The notes under the pieces were generated by a model, which was given only the letters and a program-made list of their open reading frames with translations, searched no databases and was not told the origin of the DNA. A program made the translations under genes and the position numbers. From the NCBI RefSeq assembly GCF_003572205.1, contig NZ_QXNY01000002.1:1047283-1111282 (forward strand): 64,000 nt of DNA, given 5' to 3'. Positions 17,180 to 24,846 of this stretch are shown piece by piece; the first letter of the stretch is position 1; every line of letters starts with the position of its first letter. This DNA is from Algihabitans albus. GTDB taxonomy: Bacteria; Pseudomonadota; Alphaproteobacteria; Kiloniellales; DSM-21159.

Positions 17180-18328
17180 CTACCCGTCGCCAAAGCTCCG
17201 CGCGAGATCCTCGATCAGGTCTTCGACGTGCTCCAGGCCGGCGTGGAAGCGCGCGGCCGGTCCCGCCGGAAGGTCGTAGGCATGAACGCGGTCGTGCAGG
17301 GGTGAGATGGGCAGGACGACACTCTCGAAGCCGCCCCATGAGGCACCGATGGCGAAGTGTTCCAGCCGGTCCAGAAAGGGCTCCAACGGGAATCCGTCTT
17401 TGAAGACGACGGAGAAGAGCCCGTTGCAGCCCTCGGCATCTCGCGCCCAGATCTCCGCGCCGGGATGAGACGGCAGTCCGGGATGCAAAACAGCGGAGAC
17501 CTCGGGCCGGCCAGCGAACCACTCGGCCAGCGCCGCAGCGTTCTCTTGATGCCGTTCCAACCGCAGATTCAAGGTCCGCATGCCGCGCAGCGTGGCGTAG
17601 GCTTCGTCGGGGGCCAACGTCTGTCCGGTCGCGATCACGGCCGCACGCAAGGTGGCCGCCGCCGCACCGCGCGCCGCCGCCGCGCCCATCATCACATCGG
17701 CATGACCGCCCAGATACTTGGTCCCGGCGACGATCGATACATCGCAGCCGAGCTCCAGCGGACGGTAGAGCCAGCCGGACCCGTAGGTGTTGTCGGCGAT
17801 GACGGTCAGGCCCCGGTCGCGCGTCCAGCGCGTCAGGCTCGACAAATCCATCACTTCGAAGGTCTGAGACCCGGGCGACTCGACCACGACGGCCTTCGTC
17901 TCAGGCCGTATCCAGGGGCCAAGATCCGTCGCATCCCACGGAAAGTAGTCCACCGAAACGCCATTGCGGCGCAGCACCGTCTCGCACAGCTTCCGCGTCA
18001 CATGAAAGACCGTGTCGACCACCAGAAGGTGATCGCCCGCTCCGGCGAAAGCCGAAAGACTGGAGGCGAGCGCCGCCACGCCGGTCGGGAAAAGATAAGC
18101 CGCCTCACCTCCCTCCAGGTCCGCTACCGCCGCCATCAGCGCGTGGGCGGTGGTCGTGCCCCGGCGCCCGTAGGAGAGAACACCGTCGTCCTCTTCCCGC
18201 CTGGCCTTGGTATCGACGTAGCTTTCGACCGTGTCGTGCAGGATCGTGGAGGCGCGCACGACCGGCGGATTGGCCGGGCCCGGCAACGCCGGGCGGCCAT
18301 AGCGGACGAGCTTGGTTTCGCGGCGCAC
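17180..18328 (-). CDS. PLP-dependent C-S lyase, cystathionine beta-lyase (MetC) type
   Basis: A 382-residue Cys/Met-metabolism PLP enzyme. The Schiff-base lysine is K204 in SIVAGTKYLGGHAD, the pyridine-binding aspartate is D179 in ADNTYGSG, and the phosphate contacts include YGRRGT (53-58). It would cleave a beta C-S bond of an S-substituted cysteine, giving a thiol, pyruvate and ammonia. It is the last gene of a six-gene operon, three bases after the rhodanese gene. With a cysteine-dioxygenase-like enzyme and TTT importer in the unit, its substrate may be an imported S-conjugate rather than cystathionine. Confidence 0.9.
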   Translation of the reverse strand: MRRETKLVRYGRPALPGPANPPVVRASTILHDTVESYVDTKARREEDDGVLSYGRRGTTTAHALMAAVADLEGGEAAYLFPTGVAALASSLSAFAGAGDHLLVVDTVFHVTRKLCETVLRRNGVSVDYFPWDATDLGPWIRPETKAVVVESPGSQTFEVMDLSSLTRWTRDRGLTVIADNTYGSGWLYRPLELGCDVSIVAGTKYLGGHADVMMGAAAARGAAAATLRAAVIATGQTLAPDEAYATLRGMRTLNLRLERHQENAAALAEWFAGRPEVSAVLHPGLPSHPGAEIWARDAEGCNGLFSVVFKDGFPLEPFLDRLEHFAIGASWGGFESVVLPISPLHDRVHAYDLPAGPAARFHAGLEHVEDLIEDLARSFGDG

Positions 18329-18331
18329 GCG

Positions 18332-19915
18332 TCAGACCGTTTCCACGCGCTTCGCGCGTTTAGGAGTGAGAACCGAGCGTTCCTGCAAGTCGAGTTGATC
18401 CAACAGACCGAGTTCCCATTCCAGGTAACGGCGCGAGGCCTCGAAGTTGCCGTCATGGCGGTCGTGGACGAAGAAGAGATGGTCGATACAGTCCTCCTGA
18501 CTCGGGACATCAGCCGTTTCGACCAGCGTCAGACCCGCCGCCTGCCAGGATGACGGCGTGCCCTGCACGGCGTCCAGTCTTGCGTAACCCATGGCCCTGA
18601 GATCCTTGATCACGCCGGCGATCAAAGCCCGTGACCGGCCGGTCACGACGATGGAGCCGTCCTTCGGCAGGTCGAGGCGATTCAGCCGGGCGCGCGTCAC
18701 CCACAAAGCGCCTTCGACATGCGCGTCTCTATAGTCGAGACCGGACGAGGCATCGAGAAGAACCGCACCCGAAGCGACCGCCGATTTCAGATCGGCAAGC
18801 GCGATCGTGTTCGCCGCGCCCTCGTTCCCGCTTTCGGGCCCCGTGGCGGTCCCGTTGGAAGCGTCCTCCTCCAGGATCCAGACCCGGTGGCCCATACCGC
18901 TCAGCCAAAGTGCGGTGGTGGCCGCGCGCAAGCGGGTGTCGTCGCTCAGCACGATACGGGCACCGCGAACGGCGACTTTCTCGTCGGTCGCCTGCACGAG
19001 TTGGCCGCCCGGCGCGAGGCGCGCGCCGGGAAAATGCGCCCGCTCATATTCTTCCTGCGTGCGCACGTCGAACAGGTAGGTGGTCGCTTGCTCCTCGGCC
19101 CGCCAAGCCCGCAGGGTTTCCGCATCGACCGTCGCCAGGCCGAAACCGCGAATCATCTCATCTCCCCGTCGACGGGTTTCGGCCAGTTCGGCGGCGCTCA
19201 GCGCGGGCAATGCCTGCGGCGCCAGTCCGTGATTCAGCTCGAAACCGGCGAGGCGCCAGCCCTGGGTCCCGTTGCGCAGCGCGAAGACCGGATTGGCGAC
19301 GCCGCACTCCTGAAGCGTCTGCGCGCCGATGATCGAGCGCGTCCGGCCGGCGCAATTGATCACGACCGGCGTCCGCGGATCGGGAACGAGGCTCGATAGC
19401 CGGTAAGCCAGTTCCGCATTTGGGCAGGAGCGCGCGCCCGGCAGGGACATCTTTCGAAACTCCTCGGGCGACCGCCCGTCGAGGACCACCACCGGGTCTC
19501 CCCGATCCAGCAGAGCCTTGAGATCCTCGGCCGAGATCGAGACCGTTCCCAACTCATGCTCGACCAGTTCGCCGAAACTCTTGGAGGGCACGTTGACCCC
19601 CTTGAAGAGAGTGAAGCCGGCCGCGGCCCAGGAGGCCACACCGCCCTCCAGGACTTGCACGGAGCCGTAGCCCCCGGCCTCGAGCAGAGCCGCCGCCTTC
19701 TCCGCAATACCGTCACCATCGTCGAAGAGGACGCAGCGCACCGAGCGGCTGGGCAGCAGCGCTTCGACGCGAGTCTCGAACAGGCTGTAAGGAAGGTTCA
19801 CCGAGAAGAAGGGGTGGCCTTCCCCGTACTGCCCATGCTCGCGCACATCGATAAAGGCGATTTCGTCGCCGTCCGTGAGCTTGGATTTCACGGTCTCCGC
19901 CGAAACATATTTCAT
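18332..19915 (-). CDS. Four-domain rhodanese-like sulfurtransferase
   Basis: A 527-residue cytoplasmic protein made of four rhodanese folds, at about residues 1-105, 125-235, 260-360 and 370-475, plus a helical tail. Only the second domain has the catalytic cysteine, C188 in the loop CAGRTR. The equivalent loops of domains 1, 3 and 4 read DDGDG, SDDTRL and TGRSRA. The protein could carry persulfide sulfur between the lyase and dioxygenase steps of the operon. It starts 11 bases after the dioxygenase-like gene. Exact function is unknown. Confidence 0.87.
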   Translation of the reverse strand: MKYVSAETVKSKLTDGDEIAFIDVREHGQYGEGHPFFSVNLPYSLFETRVEALLPSRSVRCVLFDDGDGIAEKAAALLEAGGYGSVQVLEGGVASWAAAGFTLFKGVNVPSKSFGELVEHELGTVSISAEDLKALLDRGDPVVVLDGRSPEEFRKMSLPGARSCPNAELAYRLSSLVPDPRTPVVINCAGRTRSIIGAQTLQECGVANPVFALRNGTQGWRLAGFELNHGLAPQALPALSAAELAETRRRGDEMIRGFGLATVDAETLRAWRAEEQATTYLFDVRTQEEYERAHFPGARLAPGGQLVQATDEKVAVRGARIVLSDDTRLRAATTALWLSGMGHRVWILEEDASNGTATGPESGNEGAANTIALADLKSAVASGAVLLDASSGLDYRDAHVEGALWVTRARLNRLDLPKDGSIVVTGRSRALIAGVIKDLRAMGYARLDAVQGTPSSWQAAGLTLVETADVPSQEDCIDHLFFVHDRHDGNFEASRRYLEWELGLLDQLDLQERSVLTPKRAKRVETV

Positions 19916-19926
19916 TATTGCTTGCC

Positions 19927-20517
19927 TCAGGCTTTGGTCTTTACGCCGATATCCATGATCCTGCAGGTGCCAGCCTCGACATCGAAGGTGACCCGCTCCG
20001 TCAGCGTTTCCAGCGGACGCCCGTAGAAGTGCAGATGACGGATGGGTCTCTCGCCCTTGATCTCGACGCTGTGAATGTCGTCGGGCATCAGGGCGAGTGC
20101 ATGTCCCGGCTTCAGCTCGATCATTTCGCGGGAGCGCAACTGCGCCTCGCCTTCGACGGAGCCATCGTCGAGACGGTCGTAGATCGTGTTGTGCTCGGCA
20201 CCTTCGACGGCGGCGATGCAGGCCCAGGTCGTATGATTGTGCGGCGGGATCTTCTTGCCCGGCCGCATGACGTTCAGATAAAGCGACAAACCCTCGCCCG
20301 ACTCCTGAGCGATGAGAAAGCGGTTCTGCTGTTCACCCTCGTTCGGAGCCGGGTAATCGGCCTCGCGCCATAACTCGGTCTTCTGCGACAGCGCATGCAG
20401 GTCCTCCTTGATGACGCTCAGTTTTTCGCGGGTCAGAGCTCCCTGGTTCAGGGTGGCGCGCGTTTTCGCGAGCAGGTCTTCGGTCAGCGTTCGGCGGGCA
20501 TCGATCTCATTGCTCAT
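19927..20517 (-). CDS. Cysteine dioxygenase family protein (thiol dioxygenase)
   Basis: A 196-residue cupin. The iron ligands are visible as PPHNHTTW (H93, H95) and DDIHSV (H149). C100 lies five residues after the second histidine, as in the Cys of the Cys-Tyr crosslink of cysteine dioxygenases, and a tyrosine near 165 sits at a matching distance. Such enzymes oxidise cysteine, 3-mercaptopropionate or related thiols to sulfinates with O2. It is encoded 42 bases after the TctA-type permease in the same operon, implying that an imported compound yields the thiol. Which thiol is open. Confidence 0.88.
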   Translation of the reverse strand: MSNEIDARRTLTEDLLAKTRATLNQGALTREKLSVIKEDLHALSQKTELWREADYPAPNEGEQQNRFLIAQESGEGLSLYLNVMRPGKKIPPHNHTTWACIAAVEGAEHNTIYDRLDDGSVEGEAQLRSREMIELKPGHALALMPDDIHSVEIKGERPIRHLHFYGRPLETLTERVTFDVEAGTCRIMDIGVKTKA

Positions 20518-20559
20518 GACAAGGTCTCTCGCTTCAACTGTTCGAATGAGGGTGAGTCT

Positions 20560-22098
20560 TCAAGCAGCGGAGTTCTCCTTACTGCGACGCCACCAGCCGC
20601 GTACGGCCAGCAGCCAGAAAACCAGGGACGCAAGGATCATGGCGGCACTGATGGGATGGTTCACGGGATCGACGAAAACCAGCCAGTCGCCGCCCGAGAT
20701 CGAGAGCGCGTTGGAAAGAGAGCTTTCCAACTGCGGCCCCAGCACGAGTCCCAGAATTGCCGGACCGAGCGGAATGTCTGCGAGACGCATGGAGAAGGCG
20801 ACCACGCCGGCCGAAAGTGCGACCCAGATGTTGAAACTGTTGGCCCCGTCGGCATAGGCGCCGAGCAGGCAGAGCAGGGCGATGACACCGACCATGGCTT
20901 CCTTGGGTATCGCGAAGATCCAGCGCGAAACCCCTCTGATGACGAGGAAAGCGGCGGGCCAGAGCAGCAGGTTCGCGATCAGAAAGGCGACAATGATCAT
21001 CCAGGCGATGTCGCCGTGCTGGGTGAAAAGCAGAGGCCCCGGCACCATGCCGTGGATCGCCAAAGCCCCGATGAACAGGGCGGAGGTCGAGTTGCCGGGG
21101 ATCCCCAGAGAAAGCAAGGGGACCATGGAACTGGCCGTGACGGCGCTGTTGGCCGCCTCCGGCGCCGCGATCCCTTCCGGAGCGCCCTCGCCCCAGGCCT
21201 TCTCGCCGGGCTTGCCGGCAAAGCGCCTGGCGAAACGGCGTGCCGCTTGATCGTAGGACAGGAAGATCGCCATCAGCATGCCGGCACCGGGCAGCACGCC
21301 GATCAGGTTTCCGATCGTGGCACTGACGGACCAGACGGGCGCCAGCCGCTTCGCGAGACCGCGCCCGAGACGGAGCGAGCCGATCGGCGGCAGGCTGCTG
21401 ACGGCCTTTCCACTGCGCCTTTCTTGCCAGATGTCAACCAGCAGTTCGAACATGGCCGCGACCCCGAACAGCCCGACCAGCAGGGGCACGAAGGGAATCC
21501 CCTCGATCAGGTTGACGTTGTCGAAGGTATAGCGCGGGAAGCCGGTCACCAGGCTGAATCCCACAGTGGCGACGAGAAGTCCGATCAACGCCGAGATGAT
21601 GCCCTTCACGACGTTGGCGGCGAGCAAGCCGACCACGCTCGACATGCCGAGGACGACCAGGGCGAAGTTCTCCACGTAGCCGAAGCGCAAGGCCGCCATC
21701 GCCAGGGCGGGGGCGAAGACCAGCAGGACCAGCGAGCTGGCGATTCCACCGATCACGGAGGAGGTGATTGCGATGGACAGCGCCCTTCCCGCCCCGCCCT
21801 GACGCGCCATCGCGTTGCCGTCGACCGCCGTCAGAAGAGCGGAGGCCGTGCCGGGCACCTTGATCATGATGGCGGGAATGGCCCCGCCCGCCGCGGCGGC
21901 GCAGTAGACCCCGACCATCAGCGCCAGGGCTTGCTCCGGCGGCATGGCGAAGGAGAAGGGAATGAAGACCGCAAAAGCGATGTTGTCGTTGATGCCGGGA
22001 ATCGAGCCGACAATGAGACCCGCGAAGACACCGATCGCCAAGGTCAGAACGACGCTCGGCACGAAGAGGGTGGAGAACCCGAGGGCGATCAAGTCCAT
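20560..22098 (-). CDS. Tripartite tricarboxylate transporter, large permease TctA (organosulfur operon)
   Basis: A 512-residue TctA-family membrane protein with about 12 helices. The repeat motifs GSIPGINDNIAFAVFIPFSF and GVLPGAGMLMAIFLSYD match the duplicated TctA signature, and SLGIPGNSTSALFIGAL is also typical. It imports a carboxylate delivered by the periplasmic TctC protein. The longer open frame starts inside tctB; the ATG at 22098 begins the real N-terminus (MDLIALGFSTLFVPSVVLT). It lies 25 bases after tctB and 42 before the dioxygenase-like gene. Confidence 0.94.
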   Translation of the reverse strand: MDLIALGFSTLFVPSVVLTLAIGVFAGLIVGSIPGINDNIAFAVFIPFSFAMPPEQALALMVGVYCAAAAGGAIPAIMIKVPGTASALLTAVDGNAMARQGGAGRALSIAITSSVIGGIASSLVLLVFAPALAMAALRFGYVENFALVVLGMSSVVGLLAANVVKGIISALIGLLVATVGFSLVTGFPRYTFDNVNLIEGIPFVPLLVGLFGVAAMFELLVDIWQERRSGKAVSSLPPIGSLRLGRGLAKRLAPVWSVSATIGNLIGVLPGAGMLMAIFLSYDQAARRFARRFAGKPGEKAWGEGAPEGIAAPEAANSAVTASSMVPLLSLGIPGNSTSALFIGALAIHGMVPGPLLFTQHGDIAWMIIVAFLIANLLLWPAAFLVIRGVSRWIFAIPKEAMVGVIALLCLLGAYADGANSFNIWVALSAGVVAFSMRLADIPLGPAILGLVLGPQLESSLSNALSISGGDWLVFVDPVNHPISAAMILASLVFWLLAVRGWWRRSKENSAA

Positions 22099-22123
22099 GT
22101 CGGCATCTCCGTTCCGGCAGGCC

Positions 22124-22573
22124 CTACAGCAGTCCGGGAATGCGGGACTGCGGCAGCGGTACGTCGAGCGCGAGCCCGAACAGCCCGTAGGCAACGCCGG
22201 TGATCAGCAGAGCATAGATCGGGATGCGCAGCGCGCCCCGGACGCCACCGAGCCAAAGCAAGGCGATCTGCATCAGGAGAGTCGGCAGCAGAAACCCGAG
22301 GCCGAAGCCGAGCGCCGCGGCCCAGGCGGCAATCACCGCAGCCGCCGGAAGGGCGGCCCGCAGCGCGCCGGCCATCGGCAGGTCTCGCTTGCTCTTCAGC
22401 AGACCCATGACGGCGACGCAGGCTCCCGATGCCGCCAGAAGCCCGCCCAGGATCGTCGGATAGGTACCGGAGCGGGCATCGAAGCCTTGGGCTTCCCACG
22501 CCGCCCAGAGGCCGAAGCCGCAGAGCAGCGCCCCGATCCAAAGGTCGTTTTGGAGTCTGATGCGGTTTGACAT
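22124..22573 (-). CDS. Tripartite tricarboxylate transporter, small subunit TctB (organosulfur operon)
   Basis: A 149-residue protein with four predicted helices, the normal TctB size. The N-terminal LWIGALLCGFGLWAAWEAQGFDARSGTYP is the family pattern, with a conserved helix and a periplasmic turn before P. It pairs with the large TctA permease encoded 25 bases downstream and depends on the TctC binding protein encoded about 110 bases upstream. TctB proteins diverge quickly, so the assignment rests on topology and on its position between tctC and tctA. Confidence 0.88.
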   Translation of the reverse strand: MSNRIRLQNDLWIGALLCGFGLWAAWEAQGFDARSGTYPTILGGLLAASGACVAVMGLLKSKRDLPMAGALRAALPAAAVIAAWAAALGFGLGFLLPTLLMQIALLWLGGVRGALRIPIYALLITGVAYGLFGLALDVPLPQSRIPGLL

Positions 22574-22680
22574 ATCAGGAGGCTTTCAGCCGACGGGAGC
22601 CGTCCGCGCGGCCCCGGGAGCGCAGGCGTTGGCAAGGATCCCGGAACCAGGCGACGGATGGAAGGCCGAACGGCCGATCC

Positions 22681-23634
22681 CTACTGACCCAGACCGCTTT
22701 GCTCGATGATGCTCGAGGTCAGGGCCGCATAGTCGTCGACGATCTGCTGAAAACCGTCGGCATCCCGGAAGACCGGCTTGAAACCGGCACCGGACATCTT
22801 CTCCCGGTAGGCCGGCGTGTCGTTGACCGTCCGGAGCAGGTCCGACAGCTTGGCCACGACATCGTCGGGCGTGCCCTTCGGCACGGACCACCCCCGGAAG
22901 GTGGCCCAGATTCTGATGTCGATGCCCGCTTCCTGATAGGTGGGTACATCGGGAAAGCCCTCGTCGCGGGCGTCGGACGCGATCGCCAGCAGACGCACGC
23001 CGCCGGTCTTGGCTTGGCTCGAAGCCTCGCCGAGCGGCCAAAGGGCGCCGTCGGCATGTCCGCCAAGCACGGCCTGCAACTGCTGCCCGAAACCCTTGGT
23101 GGGGACGTAGTTGAACTGCGCGTCGGTCACCTGCTGGATGGCCAGGCCGCCCATATGGTGCGAGGTGCCGATGCCGGCGATAACGATGTTGAGCGGCGCC
23201 TCTTCCGCCGCCGCGATGAACTGCTGGGCCGTCTCGAAGGGCGAGTCGGCCGGCACGACGATGACGCTGGGGTCGAGGTTGTAGAGCCCGACGGGCAGGA
23301 AGTCCTCGACGGAGTAGGAGGCCCCCTTCAGCTTCGGGTTCGTGACCACCGAGCTGGTCATGGCGAGGACCGTGTAGCCGTCCGGAGCCGCTTGCGAGGC
23401 AACCGTCTGCCCCACCACGCCGCCGCCGCCCGCGCGGTTGACCACGTTGAACTCCGTGCCCTCGAGCAGGGTATTCGCGGTCTCGACGATGATGCGCGAC
23501 GTGGTGTCGACGCCGCCGCCGGGCGCGAAGGGTACGATGAGATCGATGTCCTTTTCCGGAAAGTCCGCGGCCGAAGCGGATCCCATCATGCCGACCATCA
23601 AGCTTGTTGCGAGTAGCGCCGTTAGTTTCTTCAC
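22681..23634 (-). CDS. TctC-type periplasmic solute-binding protein (organosulfur operon)
   Basis: A 317-residue Bug/TctC receptor with a Sec signal peptide (MKKLTALLATSLMVGMMGSA, cleaved at ASA-ADF). The mature start PEKDIDLIVPFAPGGGVDTTSR is the family fingerprint that binds a carboxylate end of the ligand. GTG start with a clear AGGAGG. It leads the operon tctCBA, dioxygenase-like, rhodanese, PLP lyase. The sulfur genes behind it suggest that the ligand is a carboxylate containing sulfur. Confidence 0.94.
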   Translation of the reverse strand: MKKLTALLATSLMVGMMGSASAADFPEKDIDLIVPFAPGGGVDTTSRIIVETANTLLEGTEFNVVNRAGGGGVVGQTVASQAAPDGYTVLAMTSSVVTNPKLKGASYSVEDFLPVGLYNLDPSVIVVPADSPFETAQQFIAAAEEAPLNIVIAGIGTSHHMGGLAIQQVTDAQFNYVPTKGFGQQLQAVLGGHADGALWPLGEASSQAKTGGVRLLAIASDARDEGFPDVPTYQEAGIDIRIWATFRGWSVPKGTPDDVVAKLSDLLRTVNDTPAYREKMSGAGFKPVFRDADGFQQIVDDYAALTSSIIEQSGLGQ

Positions 23635-23732
23635 GGATCTGCCTCCTGTTGATTGTTTCTTGCGTCTTTGCCCGAGGGTTCGAGGGCCTGCCCTGGGAAC
23701 GGGGCACGCGAAAACGCTAGCACGCCCATTTC

Positions 23733-23775
23733 ATTAGAAATAATTAGAAGAAATTGTCTATACATTAGCAACAAT
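23733..23775. promoter_or_regulatory. Candidate LysR operator region in the tctC/lysR divergent promoter
   Basis: The AT-rich gap between the operon and its divergent LysR gene contains ATTGT-N13-ACAAT (23753-23775), an interrupted dyad with the T-N11-A core expected of LysR sites. A direct repeat of ATTAGAA/ATTAGAAG type lies beside it (23733-23750). It is positioned to control both directions. Confidence 0.45.
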
Positions 23776-23818
23776 GATGCTTTGACAGCCTCTTCAACCG
23801 CAAGATGGAACCCTCGGC

Positions 23819-24685
23819 ATGCCTCACGATGTGCAGGTGAGTCACCTCAAGGCTCTGATCGCCATTGCCGAGGAAAACAGCTTCGAGGCGGCCGCGGCGC
23901 GGGTGGGACGGACGCAATCGGCCATCACCCAGCAGATGCAGAAGCTGGAGGAGAGAGTCGGAAAACCCCTGTTCCGAACCGTCGGGCGACGCCGGGAGCT
24001 GACCTCCGCCGGCCGTACCTTGGTGACCTATGGGCGCGAGATCGTTTCGCTCGTCAACCACGCCCTGACGGCGACGGATCGGGCCACGGAGACCGGGGTC
24101 GTCACCATCGGCGCGCCGCAGGAGGTTGCCGAGGAACTGCTGCCGGGGATCCTGTCCCGCTTCGTGCAGGATTGGCCACACGTCCGGGTGACGATCCATG
24201 TCGGCCGCAGCCCGGCCCTGATGTCGATGCTGGGGGAAGGACGCCTGGACGTGACGCTCTCGACACGCCGCGCGGACAACTACGAAGGCGCCCTGATCGC
24301 GACGCTGCCGTCGCTCTGGATCGCGGGCGCCAGCTACCGGCACGATCCGAAGATGCCGCTGCCGCTGATCCTGGCGGACGAGCCCAGCATGTTCCGCCGG
24401 ATCGCCTTGGCCGCGTTGGATCTGAGCGGCATTTCGTCGGTCGAGCGCTTCACCTCCCCCGATCTGGCGGGCGTTCGCCTCTGCGTCGCGGCGGGCCTCG
24501 GCGTAACGGTTCGGACGGAAAGTTCGTTCTTCGCGAAAACCCGTATCCTCGGCGAAGCTGAAGGGCTGCCGCCGCTTCCGGACGTCAACTACTACGTCTA
24601 TCGCTCTCCCACGACGACCTCGCCGGCCGCCTGTGCCCTCTACGAGTCGATCCGAACCGCCGATACGGTTGGCGCCGCATCCTAA
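23819..24685 (+). CDS. LysR family regulator, probable activator of the organosulfur operon
   Basis: A 288-residue LysR protein with helix-turn-helix near residues 5-65 (LKALIAIAEENSFEAAAARV, then GRTQSAITQQMQKLEERVG) and a C-terminal effector domain (from about 90) that includes VTIGAPQEVAEELLPGIL. It is transcribed divergently from tctC with 184 bases between the two starts, the classical arrangement for a LysR activator of the neighbouring operon. The coinducer would be the imported compound or an intermediate. The target follows from position only. Confidence 0.92.
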   Translation: MPHDVQVSHLKALIAIAEENSFEAAAARVGRTQSAITQQMQKLEERVGKPLFRTVGRRRELTSAGRTLVTYGREIVSLVNHALTATDRATETGVVTIGAPQEVAEELLPGILSRFVQDWPHVRVTIHVGRSPALMSMLGEGRLDVTLSTRRADNYEGALIATLPSLWIAGASYRHDPKMPLPLILADEPSMFRRIALAALDLSGISSVERFTSPDLAGVRLCVAAGLGVTVRTESSFFAKTRILGEAEGLPPLPDVNYYVYRSPTTTSPAACALYESIRTADTVGAAS

Positions 24686-24754
24686 CGATCTTGGTTCAAG
24701 GCCGGACAAGGCGTTGTCATCGCAAGGAGATGTCTATAAAAGCAAATCACTAAG

Positions 24755-24774
24755 TGCGAATGACTCTCAATATC
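24755..24774. promoter_or_regulatory. Fur-like box upstream of the PepSY gene
   Basis: TGCGAATGACTCTCA (24755-24769) is an imperfect 7-1-7 inverted repeat. The wider 19-base window 24756-24774 agrees with the E. coli Fur consensus at 13 of 19 positions by my hand alignment. It lies about 50 bases before the PepSY gene. It resembles the elements upstream of other iron genes in the window. Confidence 0.5.
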
Positions 24775-24806
24775 ACAGTATTCAGGCAGCCCTCCGGAGA
24801 GCCGCG

Positions 24807-24846
24807 ATGACCGTTGAGTCCCTCGGATGACCGTTGAGTCCCTCGG
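24807..24846 (+). repeat. 20-bp perfect tandem duplication across the PepSY start
   Basis: ATGACCGTTGAGTCCCTCGG occurs twice head to tail (24807-24826, 24827-24846). The first copy opens a seven-residue mini-ORF (MTVESLG) whose TGA (24828-24830) overlaps the ATG of the long gene as ATGA. The duplication therefore creates a short upstream ORF coupled to the real start. A slippage origin is likely. Confidence 0.85.

Noticed and set aside
20395..22203. A 602-codon frame opposite tctA and the dioxygenase-like gene
   Set aside because: Antisense shadow with low-complexity, polar composition and no recognisable motif.
23733..23750. An ATTAGAAATAATTAGAAG stretch resembling an Irr (ICE) box
   Set aside because: The halves are direct rather than inverted repeats, and the operon is sulfur- rather than iron-linked. 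Kept only as part of a candidate LysR region.
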